Positions 33,727 to 43,527 of a DNA stretch of 64,000 nt are shown piece after piece. The stretch is from Phanerodontia chrysosporium (taxonomy: Eukaryota > Basidiomycota > Agaricomycetes > Polyporales > Phanerochaetaceae). The stretch's first letter is position 1. Every line of letters begins with the position of its first letter. The translations under genes were made by a program, and so were the position numbers. A model generated the notes under the pieces. The model had not been told where the DNA came from, made no database searches, and worked only from the letters and a program-made list of their open reading frames with translations. Where the stretch lies: positions 868,001 through 932,000 of the forward strand of contig MJGA01000007.1 of the NCBI GenBank assembly GCA_001910725.1. The letters run 5' to 3'.

Positions 33727-34977
33727 ATGTCGAGCACTCCCGGTGGAGCGCCTCCTGGCCCGGCTCCCCCCGACCCCATCTCTGCTGCCCTCCTGCAAAT
33801 GGCCCAGGCGATGACGCAGCTTACAAACACGGTTAACACTCTGGCCCAGACTATTGGCGCCAATCGGACAACGGTCAACGCAACGGTCAATGCCAACAAG
33901 GAGCTCCCCTTCGTCGAGAAGCCCATGCCGTTCAAAGGAAAGGGTTCAGACACGGCCCGACTCTTCCGCGCCGCCTATCGCATTTACGCCGACGGACAGC
34001 CGGAGAAATTCGGCAAGCGCGACGTCAACGGTAACCTCGAGCGGGACGCAAACACCGGCAAGATCTTGGTAGACGGCCAGAAGTGGATCGTCGGCGCTCT
34101 CTCCTTCATGCAGGATGAAGCGGCGGAATGGGCACGTCAGTATATCGAACAGGCAGCAGACGGCACTCAATTGTTCGGAGGTTCCCGCACCCAATTCTGG
34201 GAGGCCTTCAAGAACCGGTTCGAGCCCGTCGACGAGAAGGCCGAGGCCCTCAGCAAGCTACAGGCGTGTACGCAAGGCAATCGTCGGTTCGCGGAATTCT
34301 TTGCGGAGTTCCAAGCCCTCGCCGGCCGCACGAAGCTCACCCCGGAAGACCTGGCAGCCCGGCTACGGACGAAGTTTAATAAGGACTACCTCGAACGGAT
34401 CTCGTACATGGTCAACCCCGCTACCGGCAAAGGCCCCGAGACGTACGACGAGCTCAAGAACGCTGGCTTTGCCGTCGATCGGTCGAAGGACAAGCTTTCG
34501 CAAGACCTCCTGGCGCAGCAGGGCAAGACGTCCTCGTCTCCGGCTAGCTCGTCGGCGCGCGCCTTCCGCGACCCGAACGCGATGGACATCGACGCCGCAA
34601 ACATCGACGAGCTGTTTAAGGGTCTCACTGGCACGGATCTCAAGCGCCAGTTCGACGCTGTCATGAAGGATCGCTGCAAGGTCTGCGGCTCGAAGTCCCA
34701 CAAGTCCACGGACCCCGTTCACCGCGACTCGGTCTGCAATCACTGCGGTAAGAAAGGTCACTGGTCCCGCGTCTGTCGTGCTCGTCTCGAGGGCAAGCCA
34801 AAAACCGCCCCCGCTACCGCCGCCGTCCGCGCCTCGTCTTCGGATACCTCGTCTCCGGACTCCTCGTCTCCGGCCTCCTCGTCTTCGGGCAGCTCGTCTG
34901 ACGACCAAGCCGCCGCGCTCGCCGCCCTCCGTGATCAGCTGGCTCTGATACAGAAGCAGCTCGGGGGTTTTGCTTAA
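33727..34977 (+). CDS. gag: Element A Gag
   Basis: 416 residues from the first ATG of the transcript. The N-terminus is Pro-rich with a helical stretch (MAQAMTQLTNTVNTLAQ). The central capsid-like domain holds FKGKGSDTARLFRAAYRIYA, DEAAEWARQYIEQ, FWEAFKNRFEPVDE and FAEFFAEFQALAGRTKL, typical of retrotransposon Gag. The nucleocapsid has a CCHC knuckle CNHCGKKGHWSRVC (about 34732-34774) preceded by CKVCGSKSHK, and a Ser-rich tail. The same frame is open and conserved upstream of the ATG as far as about 33307, so the real N-terminus may lie further 5'. TAA is at 34975-34977 inside the frameshift cassette. Confidence 0.95.
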   Translation: MSSTPGGAPPGPAPPDPISAALLQMAQAMTQLTNTVNTLAQTIGANRTTVNATVNANKELPFVEKPMPFKGKGSDTARLFRAAYRIYADGQPEKFGKRDVNGNLERDANTGKILVDGQKWIVGALSFMQDEAAEWARQYIEQAADGTQLFGGSRTQFWEAFKNRFEPVDEKAEALSKLQACTQGNRRFAEFFAEFQALAGRTKLTPEDLAARLRTKFNKDYLERISYMVNPATGKGPETYDELKNAGFAVDRSKDKLSQDLLAQQGKTSSSPASSSARAFRDPNAMDIDAANIDELFKGLTGTDLKRQFDAVMKDRCKVCGSKSHKSTDPVHRDSVCNHCGKKGHWSRVCRARLEGKPKTAPATAAVRASSSDTSSPDSSSPASSSSGSSSDDQAAALAALRDQLALIQKQLGGFA

Positions 34978-35041
34978 GGGGCCGGAGTGACGCCGCATCG
35001 TCGGTCCCCGTTTCGTCAAGCCCGGATTCAACTCCGGCGCC
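34965..35041 (+). promoter_or_regulatory. -1 frameshift cassette of element A
   Basis: Heptamer GGGTTTT (34965-34971), read G GGT TTT in the gag frame, fits X XXY YYZ. After a 6-nt spacer containing most of the gag stop, GGGGCCGGAGT (34978-34988) pairs with ACTCCGGCGCC (35031-35041) at 10 of 11 positions. The pol frame is -1 to gag and is open throughout. Confidence 0.7.
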
Positions 35042-38000
35042 TTCGCTAGAACCACAGGACATTTCTGACGTCATCCGCTCATGTACGATATCAGTGTTAG
35101 ACCCTTTCTCAAACCATTATCGTGTACCTGTAAAGCTCACCGGACTCAATAAAACTATTCGCACACCCGCAATGATTGACTCCGGTGCGACTTCGCTGTT
35201 CATCCACGAGGATTTCTGTAAGCAGCACAAGATCCTCACGGTACCGCTCAAGAAAGAGATCACACTGTACAACATCGACGGAACTAAGAATGAAGCAGGG
35301 TCTATCACACGCCGTGCCAGACTCCAGCTCACTGTGGGTTCTTACACGTTTAAGGAAGAGTTTCTTGTCACGAACATCGGTCCGGAGGACGTCATCCTCG
35401 GACTTCCGTGGCTCAAGAAATGGAATCCGAACATCGACTGGGAAACGGGAGATGTCCAGTTTCAGCTCCGCGGCGGAGCTGAGGACACCCCGGTTTTCGG
35501 TATCCATCAGATTGACGCCAATCGCTCCGAACGCCGAGAATGGCTTCGGGCAGGCATTGTTGAGGACACCAAGGACGAAGTCTGGATCCTCGCCGGCTAC
35601 ACTTACTCGCAAGCGATCGCTGTCGAAGCCAATCGCGAGAAGTACGCCAAGACGTTCGAAGAGCTGGTTCCCAAAGAGTACCACCGACACAAGAAGGTGT
35701 TCTCTGAAGAGGAATCGCACCGCCTTCCGAAGCATCAGCCCTGGGATCACGCGATAGATCTCGTTCCGGACGCCCCGGCCTCGATCAAATCGAAGGTTTA
35801 CCCCATGTCCCCGATCGAGAATGAAGAACTACAGCGGTTCATCGACGACGCACTCGCCAAGGGCTATATCGTCCCCAGCAAGTCTCCGATCGCCTCCCCT
35901 GTATTCTTCATCAAGAAGAAGGACGGCAAGCTCCGGTTCATCCAAGATTACCGCAAGCTCAACGACATCACCGTGAAGAATCGCTACCCCCTTCCGCTCG
36001 CCTCCGACATCATCGGGAAGCTCCAGGGCGCTAAGATCTTCACCAAGTTCGACGTCCGTTGGGGCTACAACAACGTCCAGATTAAGGAAGGTGACGAGTG
36101 GAAGGCTGCCTTCGTCACCAACCGCGGTCTCTTCGAACCCCGAGTTATGTACTTCGGCCTGTGCAACAGCCCTGCCACGTTCCAGGCCCTCATGAATCAC
36201 ATCTTCGCCGACCTCATCGCCGAAAGCAAGGTCGCAGTCTACCTCGACGACATCCTCATCTGGTCGAACGATCTCGCTTCGCATCGGAAGATTGTTCACG
36301 AAGTCCTGGCACGCCTCGCCAAATACGATCTGTACCTTCGGCCCGAGAAGTGCGAGTTCGAGCGCTCAGAGATCGAGTATCTTGGGCTCCTCATCAGCGA
36401 AGGACAAGTCGGCATGGACCCCGGCAAGGTTAAGGCAGTAGCCGAATGGCCGACCCCGAAGAACCTCAAAGACGTACGAGGCTTTGTCGGGTTCGCCAAC
36501 TTCTATCGCCGTTTCATCAAGGACTTCTCAAAGATCTGCCGCCCGCTGCACGATCTAACGAAGAAGGACACTCCGTTTAACTGGGGTCCCGCACAGGCAG
36601 AAGCCTTCGAGACGCTCAAGCGCGCTTTCACGACTCAGCCCGTGCTCGCCATGTGGAGTATCGATCGGCCAACTCGCGTCGAGACCGATGCTTCTGGCTA
36701 CGCCACTGGAGGGGTCATAGCCCAACGCAACCCTGAAGACGGTCTCTGGCATCCAATCGCGTATCGCTCGCAGACCATGAGCCCCGCCGAGCGGAACTAC
36801 GAGATCTGGGACCGCGAGATGCTTGCAATCATCGAAGCTCTCAAGGACTGGCGCCAGTTCCTCGAAGGACTCCCGGAGCCTTTCGAGATCTGGACCGATC
36901 ATCAGAATCTCCAGTACTGGAAGACTGCGCAGAATCTCACACGGCGACAAGCCCGGTGGGCCTCCTACCTCGCCGAGTACGACTTCCGCATCATCCACCG
37001 CCCCGGCAAGACCCATCTCCTCGCTGATCCGCTCTCCCGGCCCTCCTCGCTGCATGTCTCCGACGAAGAAGACAATCGCTCGCAGGTAGTGTTGAAGCCA
37101 GAGCTGTTTAAGATAGCCGCCACGGCAGCCTTCGCAAACCCCTCCCCTCTCGAGAAGCGCATTCGCGACTGCTCCGAAAAGGAAAAGGAAGTCGCAGACG
37201 CTCTACAGGTTCTCCGGACCAAGGGGCCCCGCAAGCTGCGCAACGGCGTTCTCGAATGGGAAGAAGACAACGGCCTTCTGTACTACCATGGGAAGGTCTA
37301 CGTCCCGAACAGTGCCGCGCTGCGCAACGACGTCATCAAGTCTTGCCACGACGCGCCGACTGCCGGACACCCCGGGAAGCACACCACCCTCGAATTGGTC
37401 TCTCGGTACTATTGGTGGCCGCGCATCTCCGCCGACGTTAGCCGCTACGTGCTCGGCTGTGATCAATGCCAACGGTACAAGTCCGCCCCGCATCCGAAAG
37501 CCACTCTACAGCCCCACGATGTCCCTTCAGGGCCCTGGGAGCACGTCGGCGTGGATCTCATCACGCAGCTCCCACGCGACGCCAAGACCAAGAAGGACTC
37601 GATCGCGGTCTACGTGGACCACTACTCGGATCAGTGCCACCTTGTGCCGGTCGACTCAACGATCACCGCAGCCGGGATGGGCGACCTTCATTACACCGAC
37701 ATCTTCCGCCTCCACGGCCTCCCGCGCAAGATCTTCTCCGATCGCGGGCCACAGTTTGCAGCCCAGTACATGCGAGCGTTGTACAAGCACCTCGGCATCG
37801 CTACCGGCCTCACCACGGCGTATCACCCCGAAGGCAACGGCAAGGTTGAACGCAAGAACCAGGAAGTCGAGAAATTCCCGCGTCTCTTCGTCTCCCAGCG
37901 CCAAGACGACTGGGTCGATTGGCTCCCGATGGCCGAGTTCACCCTGAACTCACACGTGTCCAGTGCTACCGAGCGCACGCCCTTCGAGATTGTTTATGGC

Positions 38001-38729
38001 TACACACCGGACTTCACGATCCCGGCCGGCAAACACACCAAGGTTCCCGCTCTCGATGAGCGCCTAGACCGCATGGCTCACGTTCGCAAAGAGGCCGAAG
38101 CTGCCCTGCGCCTTACCAAGGCTCGCATGAAAGAAGAGTACGAGGCCGCGAAGAAACGCGCCCACTCCTTCAAGGTTGGCGACCAGGTTTGGCTCAGCAC
38201 GAAGGACCTCAGCATCGATCAGCCTTCGCCCAAGCTCGGCCCCCGCCAGCTGGGTCCGTTTAAGGTTCTGGAAAAGATCGGCGATCTGGACTATCGGCTC
38301 GAGCTCCCGAGCTGGCTGAAAATCCACCCGGTTTTCCATGTCAACCGCCTCAGCCCGTGGCATGATCAGGGCGTTGAGAAGCCCCTGCCTCCCAAACCTG
38401 TCAAGGTTGCCGGCGAAGAAGAATACGTCGTCGAGAAAGTCCTCGACAACCGCATATACCGCCGCCAACTGCAGTACAAAGTCCGCTGGAAAGGCTACGG
38501 CCAAGCCGGTGACACGTGGGAAAAGGCAGACAACCTCAAGCACGCCAAGGCCCTGGTCAACAAGTTCCATCGCGAAAATCCGGAAGCGCCCCGCAAGCTC
38601 GCTGCCACCGCCTTCGAAGCCCTCGCCGCCTCCTTTCGCCCGTTCGTCACTGAAGTCGACGTCTCTCTCCTTTCTGCCTCCGATCGCGCTAAGGCCGATC
38701 TCGACTGGGAGGAGGGGCGCCACATCTAA
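34971..38729 (+). CDS. pol: Element A Pol (protease, RT, RNase H, integrase, chromodomain)
   Basis: Open in the -1 frame relative to gag from within the gag 3' end; no ATG at the front, so it is made as Gag-Pol by frameshifting. Residues counted from 35094: protease with DSGA at 29-32 and ILGLPWL near 101; RT with FDVRWGYNN and YLDD at 383-386; RNase H with ETDASGYATGG; integrase HHCC (H..H and CDQCQRYK), catalytic residues in GVDLITQLP, SDRGPQF and GNGKVERKNQ; GPF/Y module LGPFKVLEKIGDLDYRLELP; chromodomain from about 1107 (EEYVVEKVLDN..YKVRWKGYGQAGDTWEKADNL). The domain order is that of chromoviruses. The chromodomain is expected to direct integration to particular chromatin. No dUTPase, unlike element C. 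Confidence 0.97.
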   Translation, partial: CLRGRSDAASSVPVSSSPDSTPAPSLEPQDISDVIRSCTISVLDPFSNHYRVPVKLTGLNKTIRTPAMIDSGATSLFIHEDFCKQHKILTVPLKKEITLYNIDGTKNEAGSITRRARLQLTVGSYTFKEEFLVTNIGPEDVILGLPWLKKWNPNIDWETGDVQFQLRGGAEDTPVFGIHQIDANRSERREWLRAGIVEDTKDEVWILAGYTYSQAIAVEANREKYAKTFEELVPKEYHRHKKVFSEEESHRLPKHQPWDHAIDLVPDAPASIKSKVYPMSPIENEELQRFIDDALAKGYIVPSKSPIASPVFFIKKKDGKLRFIQDYRKLNDITVKNRYPLPLASDIIGKLQGAKIFTKFDVRWGYNNVQIKEGDEWKAAFVTNRGLFEPRVMYFGLCNSPATFQALMNHIFADLIAESKVAVYLDDILIWSNDLASHRKIVHEVLARLAKYDLYLRPEKCEFERSEIEYLGLLISEGQVGMDPGKVKAVAEWPTPKNLKDVRGFVGFANFYRRFIKDFSKICRPLHDLTKKDTPFNWGPAQAEAFETLKRAFTTQPVLAMWSIDRPTRVETDASGYATGGVIAQRNPEDGLWHPIAYRSQTMSPAERNYEIWDREMLAIIEALKDWRQFLEGLPEPFEIWTDHQNLQYWKTAQNLTRRQARWASYLAEYDFRIIHRPGKTHLLADPLSRPSSLHVSDEEDNRSQVVLKPELFKIAATAAFANPSPLEKRIRDCSEKEKEVADALQVLRTKGPRKLRNGVLEWEEDNGLLYYHGKVYVPNSAALRNDVIKSCHDAPTAGHPGKHTTLELVSRYYWWPRISADVSRYVLGCDQCQRYKSAPHPKATLQPHDVPSGPWEHVGVDLITQLPRDAKTKKDSIAVYVDHYSDQCHLVPVDSTITAAGMGDLHYTDIFRLHGLPRKIFSDRGPQFAAQYMRALYKHLGIATGLTTAYHPEGNGKVERKNQEVEKFPRLFVSQRQDDWVDWLPMAEFTLNSHVSSATERTPFEIVYGYTPDFTIPAGKHTKVPALDERLDRMAHVRKEAEAALRLTKARMKEEYEAAKKRAHSFKVGDQVWLSTKDLSIDQPSPKLGPRQLGPFKVLEKIGDLDYRLELPSWLKIHPVFHVNRLSPWHDQGVEKPLPPKPVKVAGEEEYVVEKVLDNRIYRRQLQYKVRWKGYGQAGDTWEKADNLKHAKALVNKFHRENPEAPRKLAATAFEALAASFRPFVTEVDVSLLSASDRAKADLDWEEGRHI

Positions 38730-38752
38730 CGACCTCGCGAGGACGCTCGGTT

Positions 38753-38767
38753 TTAGGAGGGGGGTAA
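38753..38767 (+). other. Polypurine tract of element A
   Basis: TAGGAGGGGGGTAA-type purine run directly before the 3' LTR. It would prime plus-strand DNA. The element C junction is similar (GGGGGTAA then TGTCAC). Confidence 0.8.
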
Positions 38768-39461
38768 TGTCACGGATGTGACGGCGCAGCCCTATTTTTC
38801 GCCGATTTTCAGCTATTTTCCTCGATTAATCCAACGGGCGAGCAGCCCTCGCGCCGTCTGGAGTCCTAGCCGCCCATGCTCAGCGCCTGGCCATGCAGCG
38901 CCAGCGCCCTGATGGCGCATCACCCCTAGACGCCAGCGCATCCCGCTGCGCGCTCAGACACTGCCCGGATCACCGGTCTGCCTTGCAACCGATCCCCCGG
39001 ATCGCCGAGGAAGCACTGTCATCCCTGATGACTCCCCTCGCCGAGACATCCCGAGCTGTCATCCTGTTGACACAGCCTCGGCCCGACGCAGCCTCGGAAC
39101 ACTGCCAGCTGACACAGCCTCATGACACAGCCCCGGTACAGCCTCGCCGCGCAGCCCGCGTCGCAGCCTCGCCGGCTGTGCTGAACACTGCCCATCAGCT
39201 TATGTAACCGTACAAGCCTGCCCTGAACTCTAGTAGTATATATAGGTAGCACCTCTCGCTCCTGTCCGTCATCTCGACCTCTTGGTCAATACGGACAGGT
39301 AAGCCCTCGTTTGTAAAGTAGAATAGCTCACTAATACAACTTGGTCAATACGGACAGCTGAACAAGTGTGTTCGTCGCTGCGTGACTCGCTCCGCCGCGC
39401 CTCGTCGTCGACCTCCCCATCTGTCCTCCCTTGTGAAGCGTTGAGCCTTCGCTCCGCGACA
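38768..39461 (+). repeat. Element A 3' LTR
   Basis: 694 bp, the same as the 5' LTR except one additional C near 38998. It ends CTCCGCGACA, followed by the target duplicate CATTC. Confidence 0.97.
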
Positions 39462-41935
39462 CATTCCTGGCCACCAGTAGTTGCGCGACAGCAACTCCAA
39501 CGTCTTCCATCGTCCAGGGTGTCCAGCCCCAGGGAAGTCGTGGTGTAACTTGAGTAGATCCGCCCTAATCTTGTCGTCCTTGGGCACATACACCTTGCCT
39601 CGGTGCAGTAGTAGCCCGTCCTCGAGGTGCCATTCCGCTAAGTCCTTCCCGAACTCTCTTGGTCCTTTCAACATCAGGTCTTTGTACGACTTGGTGACTT
39701 CGTCGTCCAGCAGGGCTTTTCTGATCCTTTCTAGCAGTTTGCTATCGTCCACTATCGATGAATGGGTTGGTTGCATGGCTCGAATCGCGAAATATTCTGG
39801 CTTCAAAAGGACTTTTTCACGATTGTCGCAATCCACCCCCAATTCATGATCTGGCCTCCTGGACATTGGATCAGCCCGCTTCATCGTCTTTCCAGGCTTG
39901 TGCTCCAACTTGAAGTGGAAACGTGTGAGGAAAAGACTCCAACGTGCTTGGCGTCGCGTCAAGTCTTGCGCCTTGCGGAAATAGGTCAAATTCTGGTGAT
40001 CTGACCATATGTCGAATGGTAGAGGGTGTCCCTCCAAGTGGTGGCGCCATTCCTTCAGTGCGCGGATGATGGCCAGCATCTCCTTGTCGTATATCTCGTA
40101 GTTGCGCTCGTGTACGCCTAGCGCCTTGGAGTAAAACGCGACAGGGTGCCAGAGGCCATCCTCACCCAGTTGCTCAAGTACAGCCCCCGTAGCAAAGTCT
40201 GACGAATCGCATTCGAGCCTAAAAGGGTGCTCGTCGTCCGGAATCTTGAGAATAGGCGCAGTGGTGAACGCTCTCTTGAGCGTATCAAAGGCATCCTGCT
40301 GCTCAGGCCCCCATTCCCACTCTTTGCCTTTGCGGGTAAGCTCTGACAATGGGCGAACAATCTTGCCAAAGTCTCGAATAAACCGTCGGTAGAAGTTAGC
40401 AAAACCCAGGAAAGCCTGGACATCTTTGACCCTTTTGGGTATGGGCCAAGATAAAACGCCATCTACCTTCGATGGATCCATCTGAACCGACCCCTTGCTG
40501 ATGATCATTCCGAGGTATTCAATGCTATCCGTCTCGAAGAAGCATTTTTCTGGCTTAGCGAACAGGTCATTGTCGCGTAGCCGCTGCAATACCTCGCGAA
40601 CTAATCGCCGATGGTGGTCCAAGTCATTCGTGAAGATGAGGATGTCGTCTAGGTAGACCATGACATGCCCTTCTCGAATCAGATCATCGAGAATATGGTT
40701 CATCATGCGCTGAAAGGTTGCTGGTGCATTGCTGAGGCCGAAGAACATCACTGTAGGTTCGTATAAACCGAAAGGTGTGATGAAGGCCAGCTTCCACTCG
40801 TCTCCTTCCTTGATTCTGACGTTGTTATACCCCCATCTAAGGTCAATCTTGGTGTATATACTGGCCTTAGATAGTCGATCTATAAGGTCTGAGATCTTGG
40901 GTATAGGGAAGCGGTCTTTCTTGACGACTTCGTTCAGCTTCCTGTAATCTTGCACCAAGCGCAATGAACCGTCCTTCTTCTTCACGAAAAAGACTGGTGC
41001 TGCCAGCGGGGATTTACTCGGTCTGATGTATCCCTTGGCGAGATTCTCCTGAATCCACTCGTCCAGAGAATTCCTCTCTTCTGGCGACAGCGAGTAATTA
41101 CGAGCTGGTCGAGGTAGGGTAGCTCCGTCGATAAACTCGACAGCGTGGTCGTAAGGCTTTCGTACGGGTAACCGTTCGCTTGCACGCTTCGAAAACACGT
41201 CCCCATAGTCCTGATACTGTGCAGGGACAAGCTGCTCCCAGCCCTCGATTCCCTCCAGCGAACGAATACTGCACATCGCTGCGATCTTCCGGCAGGTTAC
41301 TGCCAAAACGCGGCCATCTGGGGTGGAAGGGTCGACCCACTGAAGCCAAGGCTCCTCTTCTTCCTCCTCGAAGTCCTCATCCATAGGTTCTTCGAGCTCT
41401 GCTTGTGCTACTTGAGCCTTGTGGCTGGTAAAGCGACAAGAATCTGGGCATCTGGAGTACTTCCACTCGCCCTTATCCCAATCTATCTCGGGATTATGCT
41501 TCTTCAAGTAGCTAAAGCCGAGGAACATGTCCTTTCCACCCAGATCTGTAATGAGGCATGCTTGTCTGGAGACATGGTCCCCTACGGCTATGTCGAGCCA
41601 AGCGTACTCCTCAATACTGCCACACTTGTTCCTGGAGCCATCTGCGTTGTAAACGCGTATCTCCCTGGCCAGCTGGTTCGTCTTCAGCTTATGCTTCTTG
41701 ACGAAGCGATGGCTAATGAACACAGCATAGGCCCCTGAATCAACCAGCGCGGTAGTCTGCACTCTGATTTCCTTACCCTGACTCAAAGTTACTGGAACGA
41801 TAAAGCTCGATTTAGAGGGCAAACTAGAGACTTTTCTCGATTCCAAAACTGATTTAATACATTCTACTGAGTTGGGAGGGTAAAGGAAATCTAAAAACGG
41901 ACCAGATGTCGCAGACTCTACATCGGTCCCTGCAG
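39462..41935 (-). pseudogene. pol: Element C Pol, proximal part: protease, RT, RNase H, integrase zinc finger
   Basis: Open in the -1 frame to gag from about 41942. Protease with DSGA and MFLGFSYLKKHNPEIDW; RT with IDLRWGYNNVRI and VYLDDILIF; RNase H with ECDSSDFATGAVL; then the integrase zinc finger begins (LHHDFPGAGHPGRWKTLELL) and stops at WWPGM, where element A is inserted (39461/39462). Removing element A and one CATTC restores a continuous frame into SVYVKKYVAGCEVC at 31762. Past the junction the minus frame reads antisense LTR sequence and stops. Confidence 0.95.
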
Positions 41936-41942
41936 AAAATCC
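41899..41942 (-). promoter_or_regulatory. -1 frameshift cassette of element C
   Basis: Minus-strand heptamer GGATTTT (41942-41936), read G GAT TTT in the gag frame, then a 6-nt spacer (41935-41930), then GGACCGATGT (41929-41920) pairing with ACATC (41909-41905) and GGTCC (41903-41899) around a 10-nt loop with one bulged T. The gag stop TAG (41920-41918) begins at the last base of the 5' arm and runs into the loop. Pol is open in the -1 frame. Confidence 0.6.
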
Positions 41943-43498
41943 TCATCGTCTGAGAATACCACGTGGTTAATCTTCTGCGCCTTCTCCTTCGAAGACGACT
42001 TCTTCTTTTGCTTGGTCTTGGGGGTATCTTCTTCTTCTGAGCTATCCGAGCTCGACTCCTCGTCAGAGGCTACCTCCTGGAATCTCTCCGAGTCGCTGGC
42101 GTACACCTCGCGCACACTGTTCTTTGTGTGGCGAGAGCCCTTATCCTTCTCCTTTCCCTTTGAAGACGAAGCCTTTGATGAACTGGCCACCGGTGCATTG
42201 GTAGTTTTACTCGACGACGTCGAAGAACCTGAGTTGTTCTTCTTCGATGGACACTCCTTGGCGATGTGGCCTTTGCCTCCACACTGAGCGCAGCAGCCTT
42301 TCTTCTTCGCCTACTCGAACGACATGGCAACCTTCTGAACTTTGGCTGTCTTGCCTTTGCCCTGGGCTGAGCCCTTCTTCAAGGCGTCGACATCCATAGG
42401 GTCAGGGTCTTTCGACGACTGAGGCTGTCCAGAGAGTACGGTGCCCGTCAAGAGACGTTGATCCTGCAGAATCTCCTGAACATCCTTCAACCAACCATCC
42501 CAGGTCGTAGCCCACTGAGCACGACCACGGGCTGCCAGTACATCGGCAGCGGCACGAGGGGTATGGGCATAGGCTTTGACCAACAGTTCCTCGTTGGAGA
42601 AGCCAGTTTGGCGAGCCAGCGAACGGAAACGAGCAGCAAACTCATTGAAAGTCTTCTCGTTCGTTCCTTTCTTGCTGACAAGCTGCTCAAACTCTGCCCT
42701 TGCCCTGTCCTTCTTGTCGGTCTGTTGGAATCCTTTCTGGAGTTCGTTCACAAAGTTGGTCCAAGTACCAAGGGGCTTTGAGTCTGCCACCTTGTCGAAG
42801 TACTCTTGCATGACCTTCTTTGCTGAACCTCGCAGGTAAGTCATCGCCGTCTCTATCTTCTTTTCGTCGTCCATTACGCCACGGTGGCGCAACCAGAGTG
42901 CCATCGACTCGAGCCAGTCATCCAGCTTACTAGCCTTATCACCATTAAAGGTGTCAGGCTCCTTCATGGTAGGGAACAAAGACTGAGACAACCCAACGTT
43001 GCCTCCACTAGTGCCTTGCTGAACCAACACTTTCAAGCTCTCGTTCTCCTGCTTCAGCACCTGCATAGCGTTCTGCAAAACGCGATTTTGGTTCTGAGCC
43101 TCTGCTATCTGCGCAGACAAGTGCTGTCTAGTCTGCTCAAGGGTGTCTATCTGCTCCTGAAGTGTCTTGGCCTCGGTTTTGCGTTTGCGAAGGGCTTCCT
43201 TCAAGCGAAGGACTTCTGAACCCATTTCCGACCTTACTTGAGCTATCTCAGCCTTTACCCAGTTACCCAGGCTGTCAACGAGGGCCTTGAAGTCGCCAGG
43301 AGTCAGTCCTTCCTGAGCGGCTTGTACCCATGACTGGCTGTACTCTTCGTAAGAGGTCGAAAGCGGCGCAGCGGCCAAAACTGGGGTAGGGCCTCCCTCA
43401 GCCATAGAGCCGAGTTCTAACGCTCCCCAAGGGTCCATACCACTTGAACTCGCAGCAGAACGCAAACCAAAGTCAACAGGGTTTGAATTGAGCGACAT
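41918..43498 (-). pseudogene. gag: Element C Gag, with internal stop
   Basis: ATG at 43498. The product starts with a spacer, then a long coiled coil (LKEALRKRKTEAKTLQEQI, LSAQIAEAQNQNRVLQNAM), then a capsid-like domain (DTFNGDKASKLDDWLESMAL, FDKVADSKPLGTWTNFVNEL, FNEFAARFRSLARQTGF). TAG at 42313-42311 interrupts the frame just before the zinc knuckle CAQCGGKGHIAKEC. The frame then continues through a Ser/Lys-rich acidic tail to TAG at 41920-41918. A C-to-T change of a Gln codon would explain the internal stop. Confidence 0.9.
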
Positions 43499-43527
43499 CT
43501 TGATTCAAAAATGCGCAGATACAAAAA

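Larger units (their letters stand above)
31768..39461 (+). mobile_element. Ty3/gypsy chromovirus A, nested in element C
   Basis: 7694 bp, inserted in plus orientation into the integrase zinc-finger coding region of element C with target duplication CATTC (31763-31767 and 39462-39466). LTRs are 693 and 694 bp and differ by one C in a run (near 31995 and 38998). All coding frames appear intact: ORF1 (no ATG), gag (ATG at 33727), pol in the -1 frame to 38729. A purine tract precedes the 3' LTR. It is the best candidate in the window for a mobile element still able to function. The same family is present as element B. Confidence 0.97.

Noticed and set aside
36555..37055. 166-codon antisense frame in RT/RNase H of A (and the equivalent in B at 52103-52603)
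   Set aside because: It is present only because the GC-rich pol codons leave the other strand open; the sense frame has full RT and RNase H motifs.
39019..39252. Small frames inside the LTRs (also 32018-32251, 47502-47744, 54502-54744)
   Set aside because: They lie in U3, upstream of the transcript start, and repeat only because the LTR repeats.
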